This document shows positions 54,908-64,000 of a DNA stretch of 64,000 nt, piece after piece. The stretch is from Leptospira abararensis (GTDB taxonomy: Bacteria; Spirochaetota; Leptospiria; Leptospirales; Leptospiraceae): NCBI RefSeq assembly GCF_016918735.1, contig NZ_JAFFPR010000050.1, positions 1 to 64,000 of the forward strand. The letters run 5' to 3'. Numbering within the stretch: the first letter of the stretch is position 1; the number at the start of each line of letters is the position of its first letter. Under the pieces are notes generated by a model that searched no databases, had not been told where the DNA came from, and saw only the letters and a program-made list of their open reading frames with translations. A program made the translations under genes and the position numbers.

Positions 54908-55993
54908 TTAGGGCCTTACGACCGGTTCCATTTCTAAATGAACGGAAAATTTTTCAAATACACTCTTTTTGACCGATTCTGCCATTTCCAAAAGTGCGGA
55001 AGTTGTTCCGGCTATATTGATTAGACCCAAACAATGGTTCTCTGAGATCCCCACTCCCCCTGGATATTTCCTTCCTTTTTGAATACCGGAGTTTTCTATC
55101 AACCATGCGGCAGAAAGTTTTTTAAATCCCAGAGATTCTGGATACACCGGTGGATTTCCAAATCCAAGTTTTTTTGCGGTTTCCAAGAAATGATCTGTTT
55201 CCCCATCGGATAGAATGGGGTTGGTAAAAAATGAACCCGCAGAACGTGTGTTTGGATCATTTTCATCTAACACCATTGATTTTTTCTTTCTCAGTTGAAT
55301 GACTAAATTCCTAACTGCTTCCATCCGAAATATTCTTAGCTCAGAGTCAGGTATCTCTTGTGACGATTCTTTTGAATTATGATTTTCCCAGGCTTTTTGC
55401 ACTTCAGGGTATCGTAAACAAGGGGGAAGTAATTTAGATAATTGGAATGTAACTGATAGGACTATATAATCTTTATAGATTCCAGATTTAAACTCACTAT
55501 TTCGATAGCGAAATTTACAATCCTTATTGGATATGATTATGATATCTCCAGATGGATCCATACATTCTACTTTTAAAATAGAATCTTTGGCTTCTTGACC
55601 GTAAGCTCCAATGTTTTGAATGGGAGATGCACCGACAGAACCGGGAATTCCGGAAAGACACTCTACTCCAGCTAATCCTTGTTTTACTGTATACTCAACA
55701 AAATGATCCCAGGAAACACCCGCTCCTACTTGAAAAATTGTATGGCTATCATTCGCATCTAAACATCGAATGCCGGGGATTTGCATTTGAAGGACAACTC
55801 CAGGGAAACCAGAATCCCGAAATATTGTGTTGGAACCTCCCCCTAAAATAAAAAGAGGCTGGTTTTCCTTTTTACAAAATTCTAAGGCATGGCTTAAGTC
55901 TTCAGCTGTCTTAATCGAAATGAAGAATTTTGCCGCACCACCCAATTGGAATGTTGTGAATGGAGCCAAGGGAATATCGTTCTGAACCAACAT
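54908..55993 (-). CDS. murB: UDP-N-acetylenolpyruvoylglucosamine reductase
   Basis: MurB reduces UDP-GlcNAc-enolpyruvate with NADPH to make UDP-MurNAc, the second committed step of peptidoglycan precursor synthesis. The 361-residue flavoprotein shows FQLGGAAKFF, LGGGSNTIF, GVECLSGIPGSVGASPIQNIGAYGQE, FRYRNSEFKS and NTRSAGSFFTNP, where the Ser donates the proton. The C-terminus is VFEKFSVHLEMEPV. A TTG eight codons upstream opens the same frame, but the ATG at 55993 is preferred as the family N-terminus begins there. It precedes mltG. Confidence 0.95.
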   Translation of the reverse strand: MLVQNDIPLAPFTTFQLGGAAKFFISIKTAEDLSHALEFCKKENQPLFILGGGSNTIFRDSGFPGVVLQMQIPGIRCLDANDSHTIFQVGAGVSWDHFVEYTVKQGLAGVECLSGIPGSVGASPIQNIGAYGQEAKDSILKVECMDPSGDIIIISNKDCKFRYRNSEFKSGIYKDYIVLSVTFQLSKLLPPCLRYPEVQKAWENHNSKESSQEIPDSELRIFRMEAVRNLVIQLRKKKSMVLDENDPNTRSAGSFFTNPILSDGETDHFLETAKKLGFGNPPVYPESLGFKKLSAAWLIENSGIQKGRKYPGGVGISENHCLGLINIAGTTSALLEMAESVKKSVFEKFSVHLEMEPVVRP

Positions 55994-56043
55994 AGTTCCA
56001 ATAAAAAGTTTCCGCAAAAATCGTAAGTAAGAAAATCAGTCTT

Positions 56044-56406
56044 ATGAGTCGTTCCAATCCCAAAGTTTACGAATATTCTGGATGCAGTACCTGCCGCAAT
56101 GCCCTCAAGTATTTGAAATCTAAAAAAGTAGAATTCAATCAAATTCCCATTCGCGAAACTCCCCCCACTGTCACCGAATTGAAAAAAGCAAAACAATACT
56201 TAGGTGATATTAAAAGACTTTTTAATACTTCAGGAAAAGATTATCGCGAGGGGAACTGGAAAGAAAAATTAGGGGCTCTTACAGAAGAACAAATTTATAA
56301 AGAACTTTCAGCTAACGGAAATTTGGTCAAACGGCCTTTTGTCGTCGGGGATGGTTGGTTTTTGGTGGGTTTTAAGGAAGAGGAGTGGAAGGAAAAGTTG
56401 GGGTAG
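56044..56406 (+). CDS. ArsC/Spx-family protein (YffB-like)
   Basis: The 120-residue thioredoxin-fold protein begins KVYEYSGCSTCRNALKYLKSKKVEF with a CxxC pair. It continues with IPIRETPPTVTELKKAK, LFNTSGKDYRE and LVKRPFVVGDGWFLVGFKEEEW. This is the ArsC/Spx family, but the arsenate-reductase pattern is incomplete, so a YffB- or Spx-like regulator or reductase of unknown partner is the better guess. It is divergent from murB, with 50 bp between the starts. Confidence 0.85.
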   Translation: MSRSNPKVYEYSGCSTCRNALKYLKSKKVEFNQIPIRETPPTVTELKKAKQYLGDIKRLFNTSGKDYREGNWKEKLGALTEEQIYKELSANGNLVKRPFVVGDGWFLVGFKEEEWKEKLG

Positions 56407-56429
56407 GAGAAGTGGTGTGCGAATCGGAA

Positions 56430-56465
56430 TATCCCCACCCCGTTTGTGAGTGGGGAACTGAACCC
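56430..56465. repeat. Dispersed hairpin repeat, diverged copy C
   Basis: TATCCCCACCCC, GAGTGGGGAACT and ACCCG occur here in the order and spacing of the core of the repeats at 20345-20391 and 59817-59863. CCCCAC/GTGGGG forms a hairpin. It lies between convergent genes (the ArsC-like gene and the pump gene) and may serve as a terminator. Confidence 0.6.
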
Positions 56466-56486
56466 GATTTAGAAATTCTATTCTCT

Positions 56487-59400
56487 TCAGCTATTCATGT
56501 TTTTTCTTTTGGATTCTTTCTTAACCAATTCAGAAGTAGGCATTGTATCTTTTTCTGAGTCGTCTTCAAAGTATACTTGGATCATTTCGCTTTTACGATG
56601 AATTTTTTTCTTTTCTTTTTTCTCTTTATTGTTTTTATCCAGAGTCAAAAGAAATTCCATTACCATTGGTAAAACCAATCTAGAAAGAGCGGTAGCTACC
56701 AATACACCCGCGATCACAACCGTTGCCAAAGGTCTTTGGACTTCTGCACCTGCCATACTTGAAATAGCCATAGGTAAAAAACCAATCGCAGCAATAAATT
56801 CTGTTGTGAGCACTGGCCTAAGTGATAAAATTCCAGAGGTAATAACTGCTTTTTTAACATCAACGCCTGATTCAATTTCATCTTTTAATGTCGATGCATA
56901 GACCACTCCATTGAGTACTGCAATTCCACTGACGGCGATAAATCCAACTGCTGCTGGAATACTGAATGGCAAACCCCTAATCAACAGTCCAAGGATTCCT
57001 CCTGCTGCGGCAAGAGGAACAACAGAAAATACACCGAGTGCATAATAACTACTGTTAAATGCTATTACGAGCATAATAAAAATGATGGCCAAGGCAACGG
57101 GAACAACTAACACTAATCGATCTCTTGCTCGAACAAAATTGTCAAACTGTCCACCCCATTCCAATTCATATCCAAATGGCAATGAATCTGAAATGATTTT
57201 TGTTTTTTCTTTTGCTTCATTAATGTACCCGACAAGGTCTCTACCACGAATATTTACTTCTACGAAAATTCTACGTTTCAAACCTTCTCGGTAAATAGCG
57301 GAAGCAGAGTCTAAAATTTCAATATCAGCCACTTGAGCCAAGGGGATTGTTGCCCCTGTTGTTGACATGATCGGAATGTTTCTTACTGATTCAATATCTT
57401 TAGCTTCTAAATCTAATCTGAGTACAAGATCAAATCTTCTAGCGCCTTCGAATATTTTACCCGCAGTAGATCCTATTCTCATCATTTCCACTGTTCTCAA
57501 AATTTCAGAAGCAGATACTCCATACCGAGCCATCTTGTCGTAATTGGTATTGACTTGCAACATCGGTAAACCCAAAACTCTTTGCACCCGAAGGTCTCCA
57601 GTTCCTGGGATTTTACTTAACACAGAAGCTAATTGGTCCGCTTGTAGTTTGAGCTCTTTTAAATCATCACCATATATTTTTAAAACCACATCAGCCTTTG
57701 ATCCTGTTAATAGTGCATTCACTCGATTCTCTATCGGCTGTGACATACTAAAATAAGTTGCTGGAATTGATTTTGTAAGACTCACTTTTAATACATCCAT
57801 GAGTTCTTCCCGATTCGAGGCATTTTTCCACTCTGATTTTGGGGTTAGTTTAACCATAACTGAAGTCTCTTCAGTACCCAAAGGTTCCGCTGCCGATTCG
57901 CCTCGACCAACACGCGATACAACACTTGCAATCTCAGGATATGGCTTTAAAACTCTTTCTATTTCTTGATTTAAATCTCGAGAATAATCAATAGCTGTAG
58001 AAGGAAGGCGTTTCGCATCTATTTCAATTTCCCCTTCATCAATCCGTGGTAAAAATTCAGAACCTAAATAAGAACCTAAGAAAAAGGAAAAAATAACCAA
58101 CAGAAACGAAAATAGTAAAATCTTCTTTTTACGTAACCATCCCCAATCAAGTAACCTAACATAGTATTCTTCAATTTTTTCCCAAGCATGAGCCTTGTGA
58201 ATGAATGGTTTTTTATAAAATAAAGCTAAACTAGCTGGAAACACGGTAATTGAATACACAAGTGCGCTGGCAAGAGCTAAAGCAACGGTAATTGCCATGG
58301 GTCGAAACATTCTGCCTTCTACCCCTTCTAGCACCATTAATGGTAGATAAACTAACATAATAATAGCAACGGAAAAAACCGCTGCCTTTCCAACTCTCTG
58401 GCATCTTTCTCTGATAATCTCTTCTGTGGCTTTTTGGATATCCTCTAAATTCATGGGATGGTTGAATTTTTTTCTTCCGATATAAAAACCAGCTAACACC
58501 GATTCTAACATTACAATCGAACCATCTACAAGTAGTCCAAAGTCTAATGCACCTAAAGACATTAAATTCCCGACAACTCCAATTTGTTTCATAAAAATCA
58601 CAGCAACTAACATTGAAACAGGTATTGCCATTGCCACAAGGGCTCCACCTTTTGCAGTTCCTAGGGTAAAAATCAAAGCCAAAAATACTAAAACTGCACC
58701 TTCTGTTAGATTGATAAAAACTGTTTTTAAAGCTCGATTGATAAATTCCGATCGATCATAAAAGGATTCGATTTTCATTCCTTTTGGTAATGTTTTTGTG
58801 ATTTCGTTAATTTTAGATTTAACGCTAGTGACAACATCTCTTGAATTTTGGCCAAGTAACATGATGACTGTTGCTGCGACCACTTCCTTGCTTCCTTTTG
58901 TCGCTATCCCAAATCGTAATGCAGGTCCTTCTTTTACTGTTGCAATTTGCCCGAGAAGAAGAGGGATGCCATCTTTTGCTGTTCTGACAGCAACACGTTT
59001 GATCTCTTCGATACCTTCAAATTGGCCTTCCCCACGTATCACTAATTGTTCATAATCTTTTTGGACATAACCTCCTCCGGTATTGAAATTTGCAGATTTT
59101 AAATTATCAATGATTTCAGAAATTGTCAGATTGTGTGACTGCAACCTGCGTGGGTCAATCAATACCTGATATTGTTTTAAAGAACCTCCCAGTGTGTTTA
59201 CTTCAATCACACCTGGAACACTTTTGATTTTTTTTGAGAGATCCCAATCGATATAACTTCGTAGCTCTGTTTCATCATGTTTGTCTGAAGTTAAAATGAA
59301 CTCATAAATATCACCAAGAGCAGTGGCTACAGGCGCCAATTCCGGTCGACCATACTCCACTGGAATCTTTGAATCGACAAGTTTAAGACGTTCATTCACA

Positions 59401-59726
59401 AGCTGACGAGCAAACCAGATATCTGTTCCATCCTCAAAAATAACCGAAACAGAACTCACTCCAGCTCGAGAGATAGAACGAATCTCTGTAGCACCAGGAA
59501 TTCCATTAAGTTCCAATTCAATTGGATAAGTGATAAACTGTTCTACTTCGAAGGGAGTTAAGGCAGGTGATGAAGTAACGGCAGTTACCTGAACATTTGT
59601 AACATCGGGAACAGCATCGATGGGAAGTTTTAATGCATTCGCTAAACCAATGAGACAAAAAATACCTGTAGCAACTAAAACTGAAATTTTGTATTTTATA
59701 GATAAGTAAACTATTTTTTCTATCAT
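56487..59726 (-). CDS. CusA/CzcA-type RND efflux pump
   Basis: The 1079-residue inner-membrane transporter of the heavy-metal efflux RND branch has twelve membrane segments. The signature [19 protein letters not shown] sits in TM4, and the proton-relay Asp residues are in this part. [18 protein letters not shown] at the N-terminus, [14 protein letters not shown] and the TM-rich second half complete the pattern. It has an extended Lys/Glu-rich C-terminal tail of about 50 residues. No membrane-fusion or outer-membrane partner gene is adjacent on either side. The metal is not predictable. Confidence 0.93.
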   Translation of the reverse strand: MIEKIVYLSIKYKISVLVATGIFCLIGLANALKLPIDAVPDVTNVQVTAVTSSPALTPFEVEQFITYPIELELNGIPGATEIRSISRAGVSSVSVIFEDGTDIWFARQLVNERLKLVDSKIPVEYGRPELAPVATALGDIYEFILTSDKHDETELRSYIDWDLSKKIKSVPGVIEVNTLGGSLKQYQVLIDPRRLQSHNLTISEIIDNLKSANFNTGGGYVQKDYEQLVIRGEGQFEGIEEIKRVAVRTAKDGIPLLLGQIATVKEGPALRFGIATKGSKEVVAATVIMLLGQNSRDVVTSVKSKINEITKTLPKGMKIESFYDRSEFINRALKTVFINLTEGAVLVFLALIFTLGTAKGGALVAMAIPVSMLVAVIFMKQIGVVGNLMSLGALDFGLLVDGSIVMLESVLAGFYIGRKKFNHPMNLEDIQKATEEIIRERCQRVGKAAVFSVAIIMLVYLPLMVLEGVEGRMFRPMAITVALALASALVYSITVFPASLALFYKKPFIHKAHAWEKIEEYYVRLLDWGWLRKKKILLFSFLLVIFSFFLGSYLGSEFLPRIDEGEIEIDAKRLPSTAIDYSRDLNQEIERVLKPYPEIASVVSRVGRGESAAEPLGTEETSVMVKLTPKSEWKNASNREELMDVLKVSLTKSIPATYFSMSQPIENRVNALLTGSKADVVLKIYGDDLKELKLQADQLASVLSKIPGTGDLRVQRVLGLPMLQVNTNYDKMARYGVSASEILRTVEMMRIGSTAGKIFEGARRFDLVLRLDLEAKDIESVRNIPIMSTTGATIPLAQVADIEILDSASAIYREGLKRRIFVEVNIRGRDLVGYINEAKEKTKIISDSLPFGYELEWGGQFDNFVRARDRLVLVVPVALAIIFIMLVIAFNSSYYALGVFSVVPLAAAGGILGLLIRGLPFSIPAAVGFIAVSGIAVLNGVVYASTLKDEIESGVDVKKAVITSGILSLRPVLTTEFIAAIGFLPMAISSMAGAEVQRPLATVVIAGVLVATALSRLVLPMVMEFLLTLDKNNKEKKEKKKIHRKSEMIQVYFEDDSEKDTMPTSELVKKESKRKNMNS

Positions 59727-59798
59727 GATGAGTCCTTAAATAGGTATCAGATGTAATGATTAAATTGAGGAATTTGATTGGAAGTTAAAAAGCGGGAT

Positions 59799-59880
59799 GG
59801 TACAGATGGGATATTGGTATCCCCGCCCGATTCAGGGTGGGGAACTAGACCCGCCACCCAATGGCTTCCTTCTATCACAA
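59799..59880. repeat. Dispersed hairpin repeat, copy B
   Basis: This 82-bp unit is nearly identical to 20327-20408. The core from 59817 to 59863 is identical over 47 bases (20345-20391 in copy A), and the two copies end together in CTTCTATCACAA. It lies in the 209-bp gap between the pump gene start and the end of the transglutaminase gene. The short rest of this gap holds no gene. Confidence 0.85.
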
Positions 59881-59935
59881 AGACTCAAGTCCCTCCAGGA
59901 GAATTCACTTCTTCAGAAAAATTCTGCCCAAAAGT

Positions 59936-60823
59936 TCATATTTGTTCACGGATTACATCCACTTCTACTTTGAGTTTATGTTTTCCACCACCGAACAAAA
60001 TTCCTTTCAAAGGAGAAACATCAGCATAGTCTCGCCCAACGGCCGTTATAATATATTCTTCTGTAATGATTTTACCATTGGTAGGATCAAAATCTATCCA
60101 TCCAAACGTAGGACAATAAACAGAAACCCATGCGTGAGTTGCATCACTTCCTTGTAATTTCTGAGTCCCAGGCGGAGGTAAAGTTTCCAAATAACCACTC
60201 ACATAACGAGTAGGAATCTTTAATGAACGTAATGCGGCAATCATCAAATGTGAAAAATCTTGACAGACACCTTTCCTTTCATAAAGGATTTGGTCAATTG
60301 GAGTATTGATACTTGTTGCCTTTGGATCGTATTGGAATGTTTGATAAATATAACTCGTCATTTCCAAGGCACCAACAAAAACAGGTTTCCCATTTGTAAA
60401 AAACATCCGAGCAAACTCTGAATAACTTTCTTTTGCAGCAATGAACGATGAAGGCTGAATGTATTCAATAGATAAAAGATCCGCATCTAAAGTGGATTCA
60501 TGAATGAGCGAGTATATATTTTCCCATGGTGTAGATTTATTTAAATCTAAGCCCAAGGAATGATGTGTCCGAACCGTTGACTCAACAACGACCTCTAAAA
60601 AACGATGTGGGTCCTCAACAGAAAATAAAAATACTTGATTTCCAAAATAATCTCTTCGAAAGGAAGATACTACCGGTTTGGGATTAACGGTCACATGAGT
60701 TCTAAAACAATCCTGATGAGATGATGTCAACGGATACATATGAGCCATATTATGGCAATAAGCAACTGTATCATCATAACTATATTTAGTTTTATGGATC
60801 ACTTTAAAATCAGCCATTTCCAT
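59936..60823 (-). CDS. Transglutaminase-like protein of the ATP-grasp/alpha-E cluster
   Basis: The 295-residue protein begins with the beta-rich N-terminal domain of bacterial transglutaminase-like proteins (VIHKTKYSYDDTVAYCHN). The papain-like core follows, with the triad in RKGVCQDFSHL (Cys), GSDATHAWVSVYCP (His) and WIDFDPTNGKI (Asp). It probably acts as a peptidase or amidase on a peptide made by its neighbour. The ATG at 60823 is chosen because AGGA lies six bases upstream. An ATG at 60817 or GTG at 60826 is also possible. It overlaps the stop of the upstream gene by 14 bp. Confidence 0.9.
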   Translation of the reverse strand: MEMADFKVIHKTKYSYDDTVAYCHNMAHMYPLTSSHQDCFRTHVTVNPKPVVSSFRRDYFGNQVFLFSVEDPHRFLEVVVESTVRTHHSLGLDLNKSTPWENIYSLIHESTLDADLLSIEYIQPSSFIAAKESYSEFARMFFTNGKPVFVGALEMTSYIYQTFQYDPKATSINTPIDQILYERKGVCQDFSHLMIAALRSLKIPTRYVSGYLETLPPPGTQKLQGSDATHAWVSVYCPTFGWIDFDPTNGKIITEEYIITAVGRDYADVSPLKGILFGGGKHKLKVEVDVIREQI

Positions 60824-63344
60824 CACCGATCCTAGTTTGTTCTTCGGTATAGTTGAAGTATCGTGATGACAATGCTTCGGATAGTTGCTTCAAGTAAGTA
60901 TGTAATTCCTCTAACCAAACGGACACTGATTCTAAAGGATTTTCCAACTCAAAGAAAATGGATATATCTTTCATCTTAAAATGAGTATACAATTGTAATG
61001 CGGCTCGATCTTCTGAGTACACAACTTTGTCATCCTTTCCAGGTAAAAACTGTATGTCTGAATTGATTTGTTCTAACTGGTATGCAAATGATCTTGGATT
61101 GGTTGTATCAAATAACAAAATATCTAATACCGATTCCTGATCAATTTTTCCACTATATCGTCTATTGTATGTTAATCGAATATCATTAATACGTAAAAAA
61201 GTTTCGAAAGAAGCTTTGTCTCTAAAACTATCCCAACGAATCATTCCTTGTAACATCAAAATCATATTGATCGATCGTTCAATTCGTCGGCCGAGGTTAA
61301 GAAAATACCAACCAGCTTCCCGGCTCATATTTTCAAATGATAAACCTGTTAGAGAAGATAAGTTCACCACTATCTTTTGTAAAAAATCGATAATCTGATC
61401 ATAAGATTCAATTTCGTGATTAGATTGATCTTCCAACTGCAATAAAATCTTTTTCATATCTTCAGAAAGACGATCGCGAACTGATTTAGAAGCCATCACC
61501 AAACTTCGCAAATGAAATGCCAAACTACCGACAACCTGACGGTTTGTAGTCAATCGTTGGAGTTCAGGAAAAGGATTTAAAAATAGGTCTCCCGCATCAT
61601 CGCCGATAAACCCAGGATAACTATTGGTTACATGAGTCACGAGTTTTAACGAATTTTCCAATGATTCTCTTTCGTAACCATCTTCCACTTGTAAAATTTT
61701 ATAAGTAGCCTCTCGTATGACTCGCGTTTGGTTTTCCGATCGTTCCAAATAACGAGCCAACCAAAACAGATTGTCTGCCACGCGGCTTGGAACTCCGGAA
61801 CTTTTTCTTGAAATCAAAACTTGGTCTGACTTCGGAACTAGTAGCGATTCTTCTTTTTGAGTTTCTGTTGCGAGAACCCATAAATCCTTACTCCAAGCTC
61901 CTCTTTGGCTGGTGATAAAAAAATCATCTAAAGAAGGAGATACTCTCACCAATCCACCTGCCATGGTTTGATAACCCGATCCTGAAGAAGAAACAAAGGT
62001 TCTCATAATGGCGCGGCCGGGACGAAATCCATTTTCACCTAACACAGGAACAGTAGCCGATGCTATCATCTCTTGGGCAATAAAACGATTGGGAGATAAT
62101 TTTAGTTTATACAAAAAGGAATCCTTTCTGTCGCCACTTAGTTCAATAAAGGTGACTGGTTTTTCTTCATCCGTCCGAGAAACTGTTTTAAAAACATACT
62201 TTTCAGGATTTTGTAAGACCAATTGAAAATGGTGTGGTGTTCCCATCCAGTAAGTTGGTGCCATGGGAAGAATCAAATCTTCACCTAAATAAAAACGGCA
62301 TAAATCTGAATAAAAAGGTAAAAGAGCGCGGTTTTCTAAAAATCCTGTTCCTATGGGATTAGCAATTTTTACGTTTCCGGAACGAACTGATTCCAAAAGT
62401 CCTGGAACACCTAACAATGAATCTCCCCTTAGTTCGAGTGGATCCATAAAATCATCATCGACTCTTCGTAAAATCAAATCAATCTGTTGTAAACCTTCTA
62501 CGGTTTTCATATAAACTTTATTTTTTCTTACAGTTAGGTCACCACCTTGTACTAAAGTATAACCAAGGTAACCTGCAAGATAAGCATGTTCAAAATAAGT
62601 TTCGTTAGATGGTCCTGGTGTTAGTAATACAATTACTGGTTCGCGCCCAATAACGCCCGCAAGCTGAGACAACGACTTCCGTAAAGAACGAAAATAAACT
62701 GCAACTCGATGCACCATTGCATCGCGGTACATACTGGGGAAAATTCGGGAGAGAACAATACGATTTTCAAGTGAATATCCGGAACCAGAGGGAGCTTGCA
62801 CTCTATCATTCAAAACATAAAAATTTCCGTCAGCAGCACGAATTAGATCACAAACAAAAAACAATAGAGCAGGATTCCTCGCCAAGAAATGGTTGGAATC
62901 ATACATACCATCACATGCTCTTAAAAAGGAAGTTTCATTAAAAAGAATTTCAGGCGGAATTTTTTTTTCATGTAACAGTCTTCTTTTGGAATAGACATCT
63001 CTTACAAGTGCATCTAATAAATCTGCACGTTGGTTGAGACCTCTTTCCAACACTCGCCATTCTTCACTTTCCATAACCAAAGGGAACAAATCCAAATCCC
63101 AAGGCCTTTCTTTTGCTTCCGGTGAGTCAGTTTGGTATAGATTGTATGTGACGCCATTTTCACGGAGGATTCGATCCGTATCACGTCGTCGATTGACTAG
63201 TTCTGCAGGTCCTAATTCTTGGAAGGATTTGACTAAGAACTTATATTTGTTTCGAATTTGACCGTCTGCATCATAGAGTTCATCATAAACTCCAGGAATG
63301 GTTCTATAATTTCCGATTAAATGATAAGGATCTTGGGTCATCAT
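60810..63344 (-). CDS. Fused circularly permuted ATP-grasp and alpha-E protein
   Basis: The 844-residue protein has an N-terminal circularly permuted ATP-grasp domain (DUF404/DUF407, about residues 20-490) with EWRVLERGLNQRADLLDALVRDVYSKRRLL, RVQAPSGSGYSLENRIV and FIAQEMIASATVPV. From about residue 530 an alpha-E (DUF403) helical domain follows: VPSRVADNLFWLARYLERSENQTRVIREATYKIL. In most genomes these are two genes. Here they are one. By family knowledge the ATP-grasp part ligates amino acids to make a peptide or tag. No substrate is established. It starts directly after the stop of the DUF2126-like gene (TAG-ATG). Confidence 0.93.
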   Translation of the reverse strand: MMTQDPYHLIGNYRTIPGVYDELYDADGQIRNKYKFLVKSFQELGPAELVNRRRDTDRILRENGVTYNLYQTDSPEAKERPWDLDLFPLVMESEEWRVLERGLNQRADLLDALVRDVYSKRRLLHEKKIPPEILFNETSFLRACDGMYDSNHFLARNPALLFFVCDLIRAADGNFYVLNDRVQAPSGSGYSLENRIVLSRIFPSMYRDAMVHRVAVYFRSLRKSLSQLAGVIGREPVIVLLTPGPSNETYFEHAYLAGYLGYTLVQGGDLTVRKNKVYMKTVEGLQQIDLILRRVDDDFMDPLELRGDSLLGVPGLLESVRSGNVKIANPIGTGFLENRALLPFYSDLCRFYLGEDLILPMAPTYWMGTPHHFQLVLQNPEKYVFKTVSRTDEEKPVTFIELSGDRKDSFLYKLKLSPNRFIAQEMIASATVPVLGENGFRPGRAIMRTFVSSSGSGYQTMAGGLVRVSPSLDDFFITSQRGAWSKDLWVLATETQKEESLLVPKSDQVLISRKSSGVPSRVADNLFWLARYLERSENQTRVIREATYKILQVEDGYERESLENSLKLVTHVTNSYPGFIGDDAGDLFLNPFPELQRLTTNRQVVGSLAFHLRSLVMASKSVRDRLSEDMKKILLQLEDQSNHEIESYDQIIDFLQKIVVNLSSLTGLSFENMSREAGWYFLNLGRRIERSINMILMLQGMIRWDSFRDKASFETFLRINDIRLTYNRRYSGKIDQESVLDILLFDTTNPRSFAYQLEQINSDIQFLPGKDDKVVYSEDRAALQLYTHFKMKDISIFFELENPLESVSVWLEELHTYLKQLSEALSSRYFNYTEEQTRIGDGNG

Positions 63345-64000
63345 CTATTTGATTGTTACCATCCTAAGATCCAATGTTGATGGAAAGGCTTTATTTTCCA
63401 ATCGAACTGGTGGTAAACTTTTTCCAATCTTATGGCCATGGGTCCAAAAACGAGAGATCCTACGGGATTCCGCTTCGTATCCATTGATAGGAATGGTTTG
63501 GTAAGACAACCCTCCTGGATGCGATACATGATATGTACATCCACCAAGGGCTCTATGATTCCATGTATCGTAAACATCGAATACCAATGACTGTTGTGCG
63601 GGCAGATGTGGATGTAAAGTAAAAACAGGAGTCCATGCTTTGAACCTTACGCCAGCAACATATTCATTATGAACCGATGTTGCTTGTAGCGGAACTTCGT
63701 ACCCATTGCAACTCAATCGATATCTATCAGGATGAAAACCTTTTACCTTAACTTGGACTCGTTCCGTTGCTGAATCCACACCGCGTGATGTTCCCTGCGC
63801 TGTATTTTCTTCGCCAAGAACGTTCCAAGGCTCCAAGGCCATACGCAATTCAATCTCCATACCATCCAAATAACAAATTCCATATTGCGGAAATCGAAAT
63901 TCAAAAAATGGATCAAAGTCTTTTGATAAAAATCCAAACCCACTATTTTGTAAATCTTGGATGACTTCTTTAAAATCGCGATAAACAAAGTACGGCAACA
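63345..64000 (-). CDS. DUF2126-like protein, C-terminal part (runs off the window)
   Basis: The last 217 or so codons of a long protein are visible. They include DLDPFFEFRFPQYG-like PFFEFRFPQYG, IELRMALEPWNVLGEE, HNEYVAGVRFKAW, TLHPHLPAQQSLVFDVYDTWNHRALGGCTYHVSHPGG and a C-terminal FWTHGHK. This is the C-terminus of DUF2126, usually about 1,100 residues with an N-terminal transglutaminase-like domain. The first codon in frame inside the window is not the real start, because the homology continues beyond the right edge. It is the first visible gene of the ATP-grasp/alpha-E/transglutaminase operon, with its stop next to the following ATG. Confidence 0.88.
   Translation of the reverse strand, partial: LPYFVYRDFKEVIQDLQNSGFGFLSKDFDPFFEFRFPQYGICYLDGMEIELRMALEPWNVLGEENTAQGTSRGVDSATERVQVKVKGFHPDRYRLSCNGYEVPLQATSVHNEYVAGVRFKAWTPVFTLHPHLPAQQSLVFDVYDTWNHRALGGCTYHVSHPGGLSYQTIPINGYEAESRRISRFWTHGHKIGKSLPPVRLENKAFPSTLDLRMVTIK

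Noticed and set aside
1..64000. CRISPR arrays, rRNA genes, intact insertion sequences or prophage modules
   Set aside because: No regularly spaced repeats, rRNA-like sequence, transposase or phage structural genes were seen on either strand.

Overview
The window looks like a chromosomal segment of a spirochaete of the genus Leptospira. It has moderate-to-low GC, many short lipoproteins with spirochaete-type lipoboxes, TonB-dependent receptors, SpoIIE-type and EAL signalling proteins, and gene families known to me from leptospires. The broad oxidative and carbon metabolism suggests a free-living (saprophytic) member, but this is inferred from protein character and not from a marker gene. I see no rRNA, CRISPR array, intact insertion sequence or prophage.

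Layout. 0-10 kb: a small Cys-rich lipoprotein, an Mcd-like acyl-CoA dehydrogenase, ruvC, an SDR divergent from a TetR regulator with a perfect 14-bp inverted repeat over the SDR promoter, an AT-rich orphan membrane protein, DUF1697 and paraoxonase-like proteins, a phasin-like protein, tRNA-Pro(GGG), sixA, and the run rppH-acyP-aldo/keto reductase. 10-15 kb: five codirectional genes (ACAD10/11-type dehydrogenase, APH-type kinase, EAL protein, DUF6285-like protein, histidine phosphatase) that resemble 4-hydroxyacid (levulinate-type) catabolism. 15-22 kb: LysM/M23 peptidase, CPBP protease, M32 carboxypeptidase, tRNA-Gly followed by a hairpin-rich element and a dispersed repeat, carbonic anhydrase and an Old Yellow Enzyme. 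22-30 kb: signalling block (7TM-SpoIIE phosphatase with a zinc-ribbon beta-propeller partner, and a divergent PAS histidine kinase), an outer-membrane-like protein and pirin. 30-39 kb: ilvD, a TetR/TonB-receptor/lipoprotein operon divergent from a nitroreductase, a methyltransferase and an M20 peptidase. 38.8-41.5 kb: a small accessory patch with a frameshifted DUF3368 (PIN-like toxin) remnant and a DUF4062-TPR protein. 41.6-48.1 kb: ankyrin proteins, an SPFH lipoprotein, a possible 44-residue gene and a large ZU5-like lipoprotein. 48.4-53.4 kb: lipoprotein, small lipoprotein and TonB receptor behind Pho-box-like 11-bp repeats. 53.5-64 kb: mltG, murB, an Spx/ArsC-like protein, an orphan CusA/CzcA-type pump, and the conserved DUF2126 / circularly permuted ATP-grasp-alpha-E / transglutaminase cluster, which runs off the right edge.

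How the genes work together. Cell-envelope functions dominate (mltG, murB, M23, TonB receptors, lipoproteins), with acyl-CoA and hydroxyacid oxidation and phosphatase/cyclic-di-GMP signalling alongside. The least explained parts are the 4-hydroxyacid-like operon with an embedded EAL gene, the DUF4062-TPR gene beside a decayed toxin, the Pho-box/attenuator TonB locus, the hairpin element after tRNA-Gly, and a three-copy hairpin repeat. All family assignments come from reading motifs by eye and no database search was run. Coordinates of short sites may be off by a base.
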